This document shows, one piece after another, positions 1 through 6,012 of a stretch of DNA of 6,604 bases. The translations under genes and the position numbers were made by a program. The first letter of the stretch is position 1. Each line of letters opens with the position of its first letter. Origin of the DNA: Deltaproteobacteria bacterium (GTDB lineage Bacteria; Desulfobacterota; Desulfobacteria; C00003060; C00003106); the NCBI GenBank assembly GCA_019314005.1, contig JAFDAE010000122.1, forward strand, positions 1 to 6,604, given 5' to 3'. The notes beneath the pieces were generated by a model, which was not told the origin of the DNA, did no database searches, and saw nothing but the letters and a program-made list of their open reading frames with translations.

Positions 1-120
1 TTTCAAATGACCAAAATGCAAAATCCGAAACAATATGAATCGGAAGACTGTGCTTTTCATTCTCAAGGATCATGGTATGCGTAAGAGTAAATAAGGTTTT
101 GAAAATTTGATATTTGGTTT

Positions 121-160
121 TCGAATTTGTCTCGAATTTCGATATTCGAATTTCGGATTT
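121..160. repeat. Cluster of three TCGAATTT motifs in the folC leader
   Basis: TCGAATTT occurs at 121-128, 132-139 and 146-153 in an AT-rich spacer. The last two are joined by CGATAT, so CGAAT (133-137) can pair with ATTCG (144-148). No reading frame crosses the region convincingly. I recall similar motif clusters in intergenic DNA of sulfate-reducing Desulfobacterales, but that is memory and was not checked. It may be a decayed dispersed repeat or a regulator-binding region upstream of folC. Confidence 0.45.
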
Positions 161-171
161 ATTTAAGTTCG

Positions 172-180
172 TGCTATATT
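172..180 (+). promoter_or_regulatory. Candidate extended -10 promoter for folC
   Basis: TGCTATATT reads as an extended -10 element (TG, one base, then TATATT at 175-180). It lies 36 bases before the folC start, which would give a short leader of about 30 nt. No good -35 box is seen at the usual distance (TTCGGA at 152-157 matches poorly), as is common for extended -10 promoters. This is a sequence inference only. Confidence 0.35.
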
Positions 181-216
181 CAATAACCAAAAGTTTTTCT
201 GAAGGCTTGTATAACA

Positions 217-1524
217 TTGCTTATTACTCCACTTGAAGAACATCTTTCCTCCCTTTATCGTCTGAGACAATTCGGGATTAAATTCGGGCTTGATTCCATA
301 AACCGGCTGGTCCGAGGCCTGGGTAGCCCACATGAACGATTTCGATCAATACACATTGCCGGCACCAACGGAAAAGGTTCCATAGCGGCGATCCTTTCCT
401 CCGTCCTTGTTAGAGAAGGGTATAAAGTTGGTCTGTATACCTCTCCGCATCTTGTCCGATTCAATGAGAGAATTAGGATTAACGGTTGTCCTGTATCAGA
501 CGATGCTGTAGCTGATGCGGCAGAAGCGGTCCAACTGATTTACACGCAAGGTGAGCCCCCGACCTTTTTTGAATGTGCCACTGCTATGGCCCTGTATCAT
601 TTTGCCAAGGAACATGTTGATTGGGCCATACTTGAAACCGGGATGGGGGGGAGGCTCGACGCCACCAATATAGTTCGTCCTGAAGTAAGTATTATTTCCA
701 ATATCTTCCTCGATCATCAGATCTACTTAGGTAATACTCTGGCCAAGATTGCAGCCGAAAAAGGAGGAATCATTAAAGAGGGTATGCCGGTAGTTACAGC
801 GGTCAAAACTAAGAATGTCATTGAAGTAATTAAGAAAATAGCTTCGGAAAAGAATGCGCCAATATATCGTCTGGGAGGTGATTTTAGGGTCCGAAGAGAT
901 AGAAAAGAAGGGTTTTCTTATTTTGGTATTCATCGGAAGTGGAAAAATTTGAAAATAGGGCTCTGTGGAGAACATCAGATTACCAATGCCGCTACAGCGC
1001 TAGGCGCTTTGGAGCTGTTAAAGGAAAAAGGGGTCGATATCTCGGAAAAATCGATTTACGAGGGGCTTGCCGAAGTAAAGTGGCCTGGCCGCCTGGAGAT
1101 TGTGTCAGAACAGCCATTGGTTGTTTTGGACGGCGCCCACAACCGGGCCGGCATAGAATCACTGAAACAGTATTTAAAGAGCAATCTTAACGGCCGTCGT
1201 CTTACCTTGGTAGTTGGCATAATGGAAGACAAATCGTGGCGTGCGATGCTCCGTTCTTTAGTTCCCATTGCCCACCGACTGATCATTACAAGTCCCCGGA
1301 ATAGCCGGGCTGTGGATCCCGACAGTCTGGCTGCTTTCATACGTCCATTTTGCAAAGAGGTTGACATCATACCACGTGTGGATCACGCGGTGGCCACGGC
1401 AATCAAACAGGCCGGATGCAAAGATGCCGTGTGTGTGGCCGGTTCCCTTTATGCGGTGGGGGAAGCCAAGGCGTATCTGGAAAATAATAAAGAGGGTGTG
1501 TCGCCGGGTGAGATTTTTAAATAA
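217..1524 (+). CDS. folC: Bifunctional folylpolyglutamate synthase / dihydrofolate synthase
   Basis: FolC is a cytoplasmic Mur-ligase-family enzyme. It adds glutamate to dihydropteroate and to folates using ATP, making dihydrofolate and retained polyglutamyl folates. The 435-residue length is normal. Visible motifs in order: P-loop GTNGKGS (49-55), TSPHL (75-79), FFECATAMA (117-125), ETGMGGRLDATN (140-151), the LDH-YLG-T-IA-EKGGI block (165-186), GEHQITNAATAL (251-262) at the start of the glutamate-binding half, WPGRLE (289-294), LDGAHN (304-309) and the C-terminal VAGSLYAVGEAK (407-418). No key block is missing. The start is TTG at 217, with GAAGG at 201-205 as a weak ribosome site. No ATG lies near the N-terminus, and the start leaves about 48 residues before the P-loop, as expected. 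The gene stands alone here: 216 bp of non-coding DNA precede it, and its end is 20 bp from the convergent receiver gene with no clear terminator between. Whether it carries both activities or only the polyglutamylating one cannot be told from these motifs. Confidence 0.96.
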   Translation: MLITPLEEHLSSLYRLRQFGIKFGLDSINRLVRGLGSPHERFRSIHIAGTNGKGSIAAILSSVLVREGYKVGLYTSPHLVRFNERIRINGCPVSDDAVADAAEAVQLIYTQGEPPTFFECATAMALYHFAKEHVDWAILETGMGGRLDATNIVRPEVSIISNIFLDHQIYLGNTLAKIAAEKGGIIKEGMPVVTAVKTKNVIEVIKKIASEKNAPIYRLGGDFRVRRDRKEGFSYFGIHRKWKNLKIGLCGEHQITNAATALGALELLKEKGVDISEKSIYEGLAEVKWPGRLEIVSEQPLVVLDGAHNRAGIESLKQYLKSNLNGRRLTLVVGIMEDKSWRAMLRSLVPIAHRLIITSPRNSRAVDPDSLAAFIRPFCKEVDIIPRVDHAVATAIKQAGCKDAVCVAGSLYAVGEAKAYLENNKEGVSPGEIFK

Positions 1525-1543
1525 TAGATGAGGTTGTTAACTA

Positions 1544-1927
1544 TTAAGCATGTGCCTCGATGGGCAAATAACTCTCGATTGTTTGTCGTAAGCTTCTCCA
1601 GGTTATAGGCTTTTTTAGGAGGATGGAGGCATAGCCTTCGGCCATAGTCTTTTTAGCATATATGCTGTCGGGGGCTCCGGTTAGAACCAAAATATTGGCA
1701 TCAGGGTCTATCTCCTTGATTTTTTGAGATGATTCATATCCATTCATAACGGGCATTTCCATATCCATAATTACCAGATCAGGTCTCATCTGCTTGTATT
1801 TTTCCAGCCCGACCAGCCCGTTGTCTGCCCTATCTACATTATCAAACCCTTCCATGTTCAGGACTTCCAAAAGACTGGCAGCAACAGAATTGTCATCGTC
1901 TACGATCAATATCTTTTGCTTGTTCAT
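1544..1927 (-). CDS. Stand-alone CheY-like response regulator receiver
   Basis: This 127-residue protein is a single receiver domain with no output domain. It would be phosphorylated by a histidine kinase and act through protein contacts. Conserved residues are present: the acidic metal-binding cluster D10-D12, phospho-acceptor D55 in VIMDMEMPVMNGYE, switch T83 in VLTG, and K106-P107 in LKKPI. The usual aromatic switch near residue 102 is replaced by an aliphatic stretch (ASILLKKP). The start is ATG at 1927, preceded on the minus strand by AAGAGGGGG (1940-1932), a strong ribosome site 4 nt away. No kinase, phosphatase or chemotaxis gene lies in the window, so it is an orphan and its partner is unknown. 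It is convergent with folC and separated from yifB by 831 bp. The closest functional classes are CheY- and Spo0F-like single-domain regulators; the sequence does not decide between them. Confidence 0.93.
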   Translation of the reverse strand: MNKQKILIVDDDNSVAASLLEVLNMEGFDNVDRADNGLVGLEKYKQMRPDLVIMDMEMPVMNGYESSQKIKEIDPDANILVLTGAPDSIYAKKTMAEGYASILLKKPITWRSLRQTIESYLPIEAHA

Positions 1928-1970
1928 TTAGCCCCCTCTTAATGACAATTAATTATAGATAATTACATCC

Positions 1971-1999
1971 AAGATATAATCTTGAGTAGGTGAAGTCAA
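1971..1999 (-). promoter_or_regulatory. Candidate promoter of the receiver gene
   Basis: On the minus strand, TTGACT (1999-1994) is followed after 17 bases by TATCTT (1976-1971), 44 bases before the receiver ATG. The -35 hexamer is good and the -10 is mediocre (4 of 6). The -35 sits inside a small inverted repeat, CTTGA-N10-TCAAG (2000-1981 on the minus strand), and directly abuts the A-tract box at 2000-2016, which would lie where an UP element or activator site is expected. A more consensus TATAAT at 1957-1952 has no matching -35. Confidence 0.4.
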
Positions 2000-2047
2000 G
2001 AAAAAAAACTATATATTGTGTTTTTCTTTTGAAAAAAAACTATATAT
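2000..2047. repeat. Two identical A-tract/TATATAT boxes spaced 31 bp
   Basis: The 17-base sequence GAAAAAAAACTATATAT occurs at 2000-2016 and again at 2031-2047 without a mismatch. The start-to-start distance of 31 bp is close to three turns of B-DNA, so both A-tracts face the same side of the helix. The boxes lie just upstream of the candidate receiver promoter. They could be intrinsically bent DNA, an UP-like element or twin regulator sites. The repeat is seen directly; its role is inferred. Confidence 0.6.
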
Positions 2048-2566
2048 AGGTTAAGAATGTTAAATGGTTAGGAATTCAAACTTGTTAACGAATAAAATTG
2101 AATAGTTATGTCGATATGTTAATAATTGCCAATAGTTATTTGTACTGAAAATAAGGGTATACAAAGAATTTTAAAAAACAAAAAAAAGAAAGACGGTAAT
2201 TAATTAATTCGGTCCTCTTTTGTTGTCAAACCGCAAAATAGGCTATTGTTTAATGGTTTGTGAAATGGTTTTCAACAAAGGATAACCAATTCAAATTAGC
2301 AGGGATATTTTTGTGCTTTGTTGTAACCTGTAGAAATTTCAGGTTTTTTTGAATTAACAATTTGTTCCTGTATTTTGAAAGGGTTGTCCCACTGTTCAGA
2401 AAATTGTTCAAAACTTTTCTTCGCCGAATAGCTTTTTTTAGCTTCGATTTTCTTCTATTTTTATAAAACACTAATAATTCTCCAAGGGCCTTTTGGTGAA
2501 GATGGGACAAAACCCTTGCATAGTGACGTGCTTGTCTGGTATGTCGTATGAAATCGAAAACTTAGG
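2048..2566. other. AT-rich non-coding spacer
   Basis: About 520 bases with no gene I can support. The left part is very AT-rich, with poly-A stretches and AATTAATTAATT at 2198-2209. A weak hairpin lies at 2425-2446: CGAAtAGCT and AGCTTCG, separated by a short T loop, followed by T-rich sequence. An imperfect inverted pair (AGGGTTGTCCC near 2380, and GGGACAAAACCCT ending near 2516) resembles the arm ends of elements A and B. ACCCTTGCATA at 2512-2522 matches, on the opposite strand, the right end of element C (6418-6428). Together these hint at an older, decayed hairpin element, but the central fold of A-C is not recognisable here. Confidence 0.4.
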
Positions 2567-2713
2567 CATTGTCCATCCAGAAATGGTAGATTTTGTCCCA
2601 AGGCAAGGCCGCACAAAGGTTTCTACCGGAGGCGTAGCAGCGCTACGTCGAGGATAGGAACCTGCGGAGAACGCAGTATTGGAACAAAATATGCCGTTTC
2701 TGGATGGACAATG
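2567..2713 (+). repeat. Hairpin element A (147-bp imperfect palindrome)
   Basis: The ends form a perfect 17-bp inverted repeat: CATTGTCCATCCAGAAA at 2567-2583 and its complement at 2697-2713. Pairing continues inwards through ATTTTGTCCCAA / TTGGAACAAAAT and CCGC (2609-2612) / GCGG (2664-2667). The centre is a 9-bp stem, AGGTTTCTA (2617-2625) with TAGGAACCT (2655-2663, one T-G wobble). Next come the 7-base loop strands CCGGAGG and TCGAGGA, then an apex CGTAGC-AGC-GCTACG (2633-2647). The core matches elements B and C in geometry. It ends 45 bp before the yifB start, so it could lie in that gene's leader RNA. No transposase and no clear target duplication is seen. Confidence 0.82.
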
Positions 2714-2746
2714 GATTAATCAAACCATTTGCTTTTGCAATAAAAT

Positions 2747-2761
2747 AAAGGGGGCTGTGTG
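2747..2761 (+). promoter_or_regulatory. Ribosome binding site fixing the GTG start of yifB
   Basis: AAAGGGGG (2747-2754) stands 4 nt before GTG at 2759. It supports this non-ATG start, which also gives the family's usual N-terminus. The same GGGGGCT core at the same spacing precedes the receiver gene on the other strand. A TAAAAT at 2741-2746 could be a -10 box but has no good -35. Confidence 0.6.
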
Positions 2762-4294
2762 CTTTCCAGAATTTTAAGTAGCGCTGTTCTTGGGATCGAT
2801 GCTTATGTAGTAGAGGTAGAGGTTGACATTGCTCAGGGGCTGCCCGCGTTCGCTACGGTCGGGCTTCCGGAAACCGCGGTCAAAGAGAGCAAGGATCGGG
2901 TAAAGTCTGCCATCCATAATTCAGGATATCATTTTCCGGATGATAGAATTACCGTAAACTTGGCGCCGGCTGACATAAAAAAGGAAGGCACCGGCTTTGA
3001 TCTGCCGATTGCCGCGGGTATTCTTGCGGCCACAGGAATCATTCCCCAGAATATTCTTTCGGAACATCTGATCCTTGGGGAGCTTTCACTTGACGGACGT
3101 GTTAAACCGGTGCGGGGGGCTCTTTCTGCCGCACTAGCTGCCAAGGAAAAAGGTTTTGCCGGGATTGTCCTGCCAAAAGAGAATGCCAGGGAGGCGGCTG
3201 TGGTAAAGGGACTCAAGGTCCTTTCAGCAGAGACCCTCTCACAGATGGTAGAGTATTTCCGTGGCATTAATACCATGGAACAAGAGACCGTGAATATTAA
3301 GGACATTTTTGAAACCGTATCATATAGTGATGTTGATTTCAGTGAGGTCAAGGGGCAGGAACATGTAAAAAGGGCCTTGGAGATAGCAGCAGCCGGCGGA
3401 CATAACATTATTATGGTAGGGCCTCCCGGCTCCGGGAAGACAATGCTGGCCAAGCGGATTCCCACGATATTGCCCCCCATAAGTTTTGATGAGGCGATCG
3501 AGACCACCAAGATCTTTAGTGTGATGGGGCTCCTTGAGCGAAGTCAATCATTAATAGTTACCCGACCGTTCAGGGCGCCACACCACACCATATCAGACGC
3601 GGGTCTTATAGGCGGAGGTCATGTACCAAAAGCGGGCGAAGTAAGTCTTGCGCACAACGGAGTGCTTTTTTTGGACGAACTCCCGGAATTCAAGAAGAAC
3701 GTACTGGAGGTCCTCCGGCAACCGATGGAAGACGGTCACGTGACGATATCCCGTGCTGTGACAAGCGCAACTTATCCGGCGCGTTTTATGCTGGTGGCCG
3801 CCATGAATCCATGCCCATGCGGATATTTCTCGGATCCACTTCATCAGTGTAAGTGCACCCATCACCAGATTCACCGCTATCGTTCCAAGGTTTCAGGGCC
3901 GCTTCTCGACCGAATCGACATCCATGTGGAGGTCCCGGCTGTAAGATATAAGGATCTTACAAATAATGTTGATGGAGAGTCTTCAGAAGAGATACGAACT
4001 CGGGTAGAGTGTGCCCGGGCTGTCCAAACCGAACGGTTCAAGCGAATGAAGATCCACTGCAACACCCAGATGGCGTCACGTCATATCAAAAAACACTGTT
4101 CCATCGATGACGATTCCCACTCCCTCCTTGAAAAGGCGATAGACAAATTCGGGCTGAGCGCCCGCGCCTTTAACCGTATCCTAAAGATCGCGCGGACCAT
4201 CGCGGATTTGGCTGGAAGTGAGGATATCAATGTCACCCACATCTCAGAAGCGATACAATACCGGAGTTTGGATCGGAAGAGTCTGTTTGGGTGA
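2759..4294 (+). CDS. yifB: YifB/ComM-family AAA+ ATPase (Mg-chelatase-like)
   Basis: A cytoplasmic AAA+ protein. In Vibrio the family member ComM is a hexameric helicase that drives branch migration during natural transformation; the gene is also widespread in species not known to be competent. The 511-residue length is normal. The N-terminal Lon-like ChlI domain holds [20 protein letters not shown] (27-46), [13 protein letters not shown] (77-89) and [15 protein letters not shown] (106-120). The ATPase core follows: Walker A GPPGSGKT (221-228), [12 protein letters not shown] (269-280), Walker B VLFLDE (302-307), sensor 1 region AAMNPCPCG (347-355) and DRID (384-387). A four-cysteine group (C352, C354, C364, C366) may bind metal. 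The C-terminal Mg_chelatase_C part has [20 protein letters not shown] (465-484) and YRSLDR (501-506). Despite the family name it is not a chlorophyll-pathway chelatase: it is a single fused chain with no partner genes. The start is GTG with a strong ribosome site. Hairpin element A ends 45 bp upstream. The 72-residue gene follows 57 bp downstream on the same strand and may share its transcript. Confidence 0.95.
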   Translation: MLSRILSSAVLGIDAYVVEVEVDIAQGLPAFATVGLPETAVKESKDRVKSAIHNSGYHFPDDRITVNLAPADIKKEGTGFDLPIAAGILAATGIIPQNILSEHLILGELSLDGRVKPVRGALSAALAAKEKGFAGIVLPKENAREAAVVKGLKVLSAETLSQMVEYFRGINTMEQETVNIKDIFETVSYSDVDFSEVKGQEHVKRALEIAAAGGHNIIMVGPPGSGKTMLAKRIPTILPPISFDEAIETTKIFSVMGLLERSQSLIVTRPFRAPHHTISDAGLIGGGHVPKAGEVSLAHNGVLFLDELPEFKKNVLEVLRQPMEDGHVTISRAVTSATYPARFMLVAAMNPCPCGYFSDPLHQCKCTHHQIHRYRSKVSGPLLDRIDIHVEVPAVRYKDLTNNVDGESSEEIRTRVECARAVQTERFKRMKIHCNTQMASRHIKKHCSIDDDSHSLLEKAIDKFGLSARAFNRILKIARTIADLAGSEDINVTHISEAIQYRSLDRKSLFG

Positions 4295-4351
4295 GAAGGG
4301 TCAACATCATCAATCTTTGCTTCAGATGGACGGATTAAGAGGAAAAGCGAT

Positions 4352-4570
4352 ATGAGATGTCGGTTTTTAACTTATGAACAAGCAAAAGAAAAACACCCTG
4401 ACACCTATATCGAACTAAAATACAGACGCGTAGACTCAAGTTATCCGGGACATGAAAATGTTCCTGTTTCCACTGTCCCTGCCATATTTGTCTGGCCGGA
4501 TAAGGCCTCATCCCAAAATGATAATGGAGCCAATTGTATAGCAGTTTATTGGTTAAAAGAAGAAAATTGA
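4352..4570 (+). CDS. Small protein of unknown function (72 aa)
   Basis: I do not recognise this protein. It begins MRCRFLTYEQAKEKHPDTYI and is soluble-looking, with no signal peptide or membrane segment. The middle is Pro/Val-rich (VPVSTVPAIFVWPDKA, 37-52) and the tail is NGANCIAVYWLKEEN. It has two cysteines (C3, C62). AAGAGGA (4337-4343) lies 8 nt before the ATG, a good ribosome site. It follows yifB by 57 bp on the same strand with no terminator between, so co-transcription is likely. The strongest support that it is real is a second, diverged copy of its last 15 or so codons at 6014-6061. There the frame stays open and the changes are mostly silent or conservative (Val to Ile, Gly to Ser). 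The last 55 bases fall within the direct repeat that flanks the fic region. Confidence 0.68.
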   Translation: MRCRFLTYEQAKEKHPDTYIELKYRRVDSSYPGHENVPVSTVPAIFVWPDKASSQNDNGANCIAVYWLKEEN

Positions 4571-4615
4571 TTTTTTATAAAATGAGCCAATTTCAAAACG
4601 TCCTCTTTTACCCAA
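4516..4615 (+). repeat. Direct repeat flanking the fic cassette, left copy, with half hairpin arm
   Basis: 4516-4584 aligns with 6013-6080 at about 90% identity by eye, with one single-base gap. It covers the last codons of the 72-residue gene and the shared TTGATTTTTTATAAAATG just after it. Beyond that, 4584-4615 (GAGCC, TTTCAAAACGTCC, CTTTT, CCCAAT) matches a single arm of hairpin element B. It is nearer to the reverse complement of B's right arm (about 4 differences) than to B's left arm (about 7). The core and the other arm are missing, so this is half an element, broken near 4616. Confidence 0.72.
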
Positions 4616-4660
4616 TAACTGGTTAGTTGCGTCCACCTTGGTGGCTCCATACCTATTGCT
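4616..4660. other. Junction spacer with short hairpin
   Basis: Between the half arm and the tandem repeats lies a small perfect hairpin, CCACC-TT-GGTGG (4634-4645). It has no T-run after it, so it is not a normal terminator. GGCTC at 4643-4647 could be a leftover complement to GAGCC at 4584-4588, which would make this a collapsed hairpin element, but five bases may match by chance. Confidence 0.3.
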
Positions 4661-4811
4661 TCTCAAAAAAAGCCAAATATGAGAAACAAGCGTCTTTGAT
4701 CTGAATCCCTTAAGATCTATTTCGTTTGTCTCTCAAAAAAAGCCAAATATGAGAAACAAGCGTCTTTGATCTGAATCCCTTAAGATCTATTTTATTTGTC
4801 TCTCAAAAAAA
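4661..4811 (+). repeat. 70-bp tandem repeat, two full units plus 11 bases
   Basis: Units 4661-4730 and 4731-4800 differ at only two adjacent bases (4723-4724 CG against 4793-4794 TA). A third unit starts (TCTCAAAAAAA, 4801-4811) and breaks off 8 bases before the fic -35 box. Each unit begins with TCTCA-N14-TGAGA, able to form a short hairpin, and contains GATCT-N9-AGATC. No open frame is conserved through it. It is not CRISPR-like: the whole 70 bases repeat with no unique spacer. It may be a recent slippage duplication or a regulatory array upstream of fic. Confidence 0.88.
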
Positions 4812-4815
4812 CAAT

Positions 4816-4865
4816 AATGTTGACTGCTAACATTTTTGGTGTTAAAATATATTGCAATATTAACA
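4816..4865. promoter_or_regulatory. Putative operator: nested palindromes over the fic promoter
   Basis: Three symmetric signals overlap the promoter. AATGTT-N7-AACATT (4816-4834) covers the -35. The perfect 12-bp palindrome ATATTGCAATAT (4849-4860) covers the predicted start. TGTTAA (4840-4845) with TTAACA (4860-4865) brackets the -10 and start region. Their positions fit repression by a dimeric DNA-binding protein. The Fic protein itself has a C-terminal winged helix and is the obvious candidate, but that link is an inference. Confidence 0.5.
4820..4848 (+). promoter_or_regulatory. Strong sigma-70-type promoter of the fic gene
   Basis: TTGACT (4820-4825) and TAAAAT (4843-4848) are separated by exactly 17 bases and each matches consensus at 5 of 6 positions. 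Transcription would start near 4855, inside the palindrome ATATTGCAATAT, giving a leader of about 33 nt before the fic ATG. The promoter lies directly after the tandem repeats, so fic has its own promoter and does not need yifB transcription. Confidence 0.68.
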
Positions 4866-4887
4866 TCTAACTGCTGAGGATTAGGCT

Positions 4888-6009
4888 ATGGATCTCAATT
4901 TAGAAAATGCTGTCAACTATCATTACGACAAATTTCCACCAAGTAGTCTTGATTATGGGCGATTTGTTGGACCATTAGTAAAAGCAACTGATGCTGTGGC
5001 TCGCTACGACCAAATGTTAAAAAATATGCGCAACAGCGAAATACTGTTGGCTCCTCTACGAAATCAAGAGGCTGTTATATCCTCAAGAATGGAAGGTACG
5101 GTGAGTACCATGGATGAAATTCTTAAGTATGAGGCAGATCATGACGTTGAAGCAGGAAACGCTACAAACGTAAGATCAGAAGTTATCGAAACTATCCTTT
5201 ATCAGAGGGCGTTGAGAGCCACGCAACAGGCAATGGAAGAGGGTTATCCATTATCCCAATCGCTGATTAAGGGAATCCATCAGCGGTTGCTGTCTTTTGG
5301 GCGTGGCGCTTCAAAATCGCCAGGTAAGTTTAAAAATGAACAAAACTACCTAGCTGATAAGTTGAAAAAAAATATATTATTCATTCCAATTAGTCCTGAA
5401 AAACTACAGGAGGGATTGGATAAGCTATTTCAATATATAGAACAAAGCACACATCCAACGTTGGTTAAAACAGGGATCACCCATATTGAATTTGAAGCAT
5501 TGCATCCATTTAAAGATGGTAATGGACGTATTGGACGTATGTTAATTACATTGATGCTATGGGCTTCAGGAACTATATCTGCGCCTCATTTTTACATAAG
5601 TGGATACTTGGAAGAGAATAAAGATCTTTATATAGACACAATGAGAAATGTGTCCGAACATGGTGATTGGGAAAGCTGGTGCATTTTTTTTCTGAAAGCT
5701 ATTGAGCAGCAGGCCATTAGAAATCTTACTATTGCAGAGAATATAAGCACACTATACGAAGAGATGAAAATAGTATTTTCAGATGTTCTGTCTTCTAAAT
5801 GGAGTGTCAACGCATTGGATTTTGTGTTCACAAATCCAGTGTTTAGGAACAACAAATTTACAACAAATAGTGGTATACCTACTGCGAGTGCTGCAAGATT
5901 CACAAGGGTGCTCTTGGAAAAAAATCTGATCGCCACATTAGAAGAAGCATCGGGCAGAAGACCAGCATTATATTCCTTTGAGCCATTAATGAAACTTGTT
6001 AGAGTTTAG
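4888..6009 (+). CDS. Class II Fic-domain AMP-transferase with C-terminal winged helix (SoFic-like)
   Basis: Fic enzymes usually transfer AMP from ATP to a hydroxyl of a target protein. The active-site motif HPFKDGNGRIGR (206-217) is complete, with catalytic H206, D210 for Mg2+, and N212/R214/R217 for phosphates. An N-terminal inhibitory motif S65-S66-R67-M68-E69-G70, of the (S/T)xxxE(G/N) type, places it in class II, where the glutamate blocks productive ATP binding. The N-terminal part matches the Fic_N layout. The segment near 163-183 (ILFIPISPEKLQEGLDKLF) is the target-binding flap. Residues about 305-367 form a winged helix (SGIPTASAARFTRVLLEKNLI, then wing GRRPALYSF). Length (373) and order match Shewanella SoFic from memory. 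The start is ATG with GAGGA (4876-4880) 7 nt upstream. There is no adjacent antitoxin gene, as expected for a self-inhibited class II protein. The gene looks more AT-rich than folC and yifB and lies between direct repeats, which suggests separate acquisition. The target protein is unknown; autoregulation is plausible but inferred. Confidence 0.93.
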   Translation: MDLNLENAVNYHYDKFPPSSLDYGRFVGPLVKATDAVARYDQMLKNMRNSEILLAPLRNQEAVISSRMEGTVSTMDEILKYEADHDVEAGNATNVRSEVIETILYQRALRATQQAMEEGYPLSQSLIKGIHQRLLSFGRGASKSPGKFKNEQNYLADKLKKNILFIPISPEKLQEGLDKLFQYIEQSTHPTLVKTGITHIEFEALHPFKDGNGRIGRMLITLMLWASGTISAPHFYISGYLEENKDLYIDTMRNVSEHGDWESWCIFFLKAIEQQAIRNLTIAENISTLYEEMKIVFSDVLSSKWSVNALDFVFTNPVFRNNKFTTNSGIPTASAARFTRVLLEKNLIATLEEASGRRPALYSFEPLMKLVRV

Positions 6010-6012
6010 TTG

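Noticed and set aside
1056..1370. Minus-strand open frame of 104 codons inside folC
   Set aside because: It lies opposite conserved folC motifs (WPGRLE, LDGAHN), and its product shows no recognisable family.
1525..1543. Bidirectional terminator between folC and the receiver gene
   Set aside because: The 19-base gap contains only the short palindrome GTTAAC and no stem with a T-run.
2250..2510. Minus-strand open frame of 86 codons, starting at TTG
   Set aside because: The product is Lys/Arg/Asn-rich and low in complexity, as expected from AT-rich spacer DNA. The ribosome site is weak, no family is recognised, and it overlaps possible decayed repeat arms.
2567..2713. Insertion sequence or ordinary MITE
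   Set aside because: There is no transposase and no clear target-site duplication. The outer arms differ completely among A, B and C, whereas a MITE family should share its terminal repeats.
2929..3510. Minus-strand open frame of 193 codons inside yifB
   Set aside because: It lies wholly opposite the conserved ChlI and Walker A regions of yifB. Its Ser/Ala/Pro-rich product is typical of an antisense shadow.
2759..4294. Magnesium chelatase subunit of chlorophyll synthesis
   Set aside because: The single-chain order of Lon-like domain, AAA+ core and C-terminal domain, together with the cysteine group, is YifB/ComM. No BchD/BchH-type partner is nearby.
4661..4811. CRISPR array
   Set aside because: Whole 70-bp units repeat with no unique spacers, there are only two units, and no cas gene is present.
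4888..6009. Fic toxin of a two-gene toxin-antitoxin pair
   Set aside because: The inhibitory S-x3-E-G motif is within the same chain and no small antitoxin gene precedes it with the right motif. The 72-residue protein lacks (S/T)xxxE(G/N).
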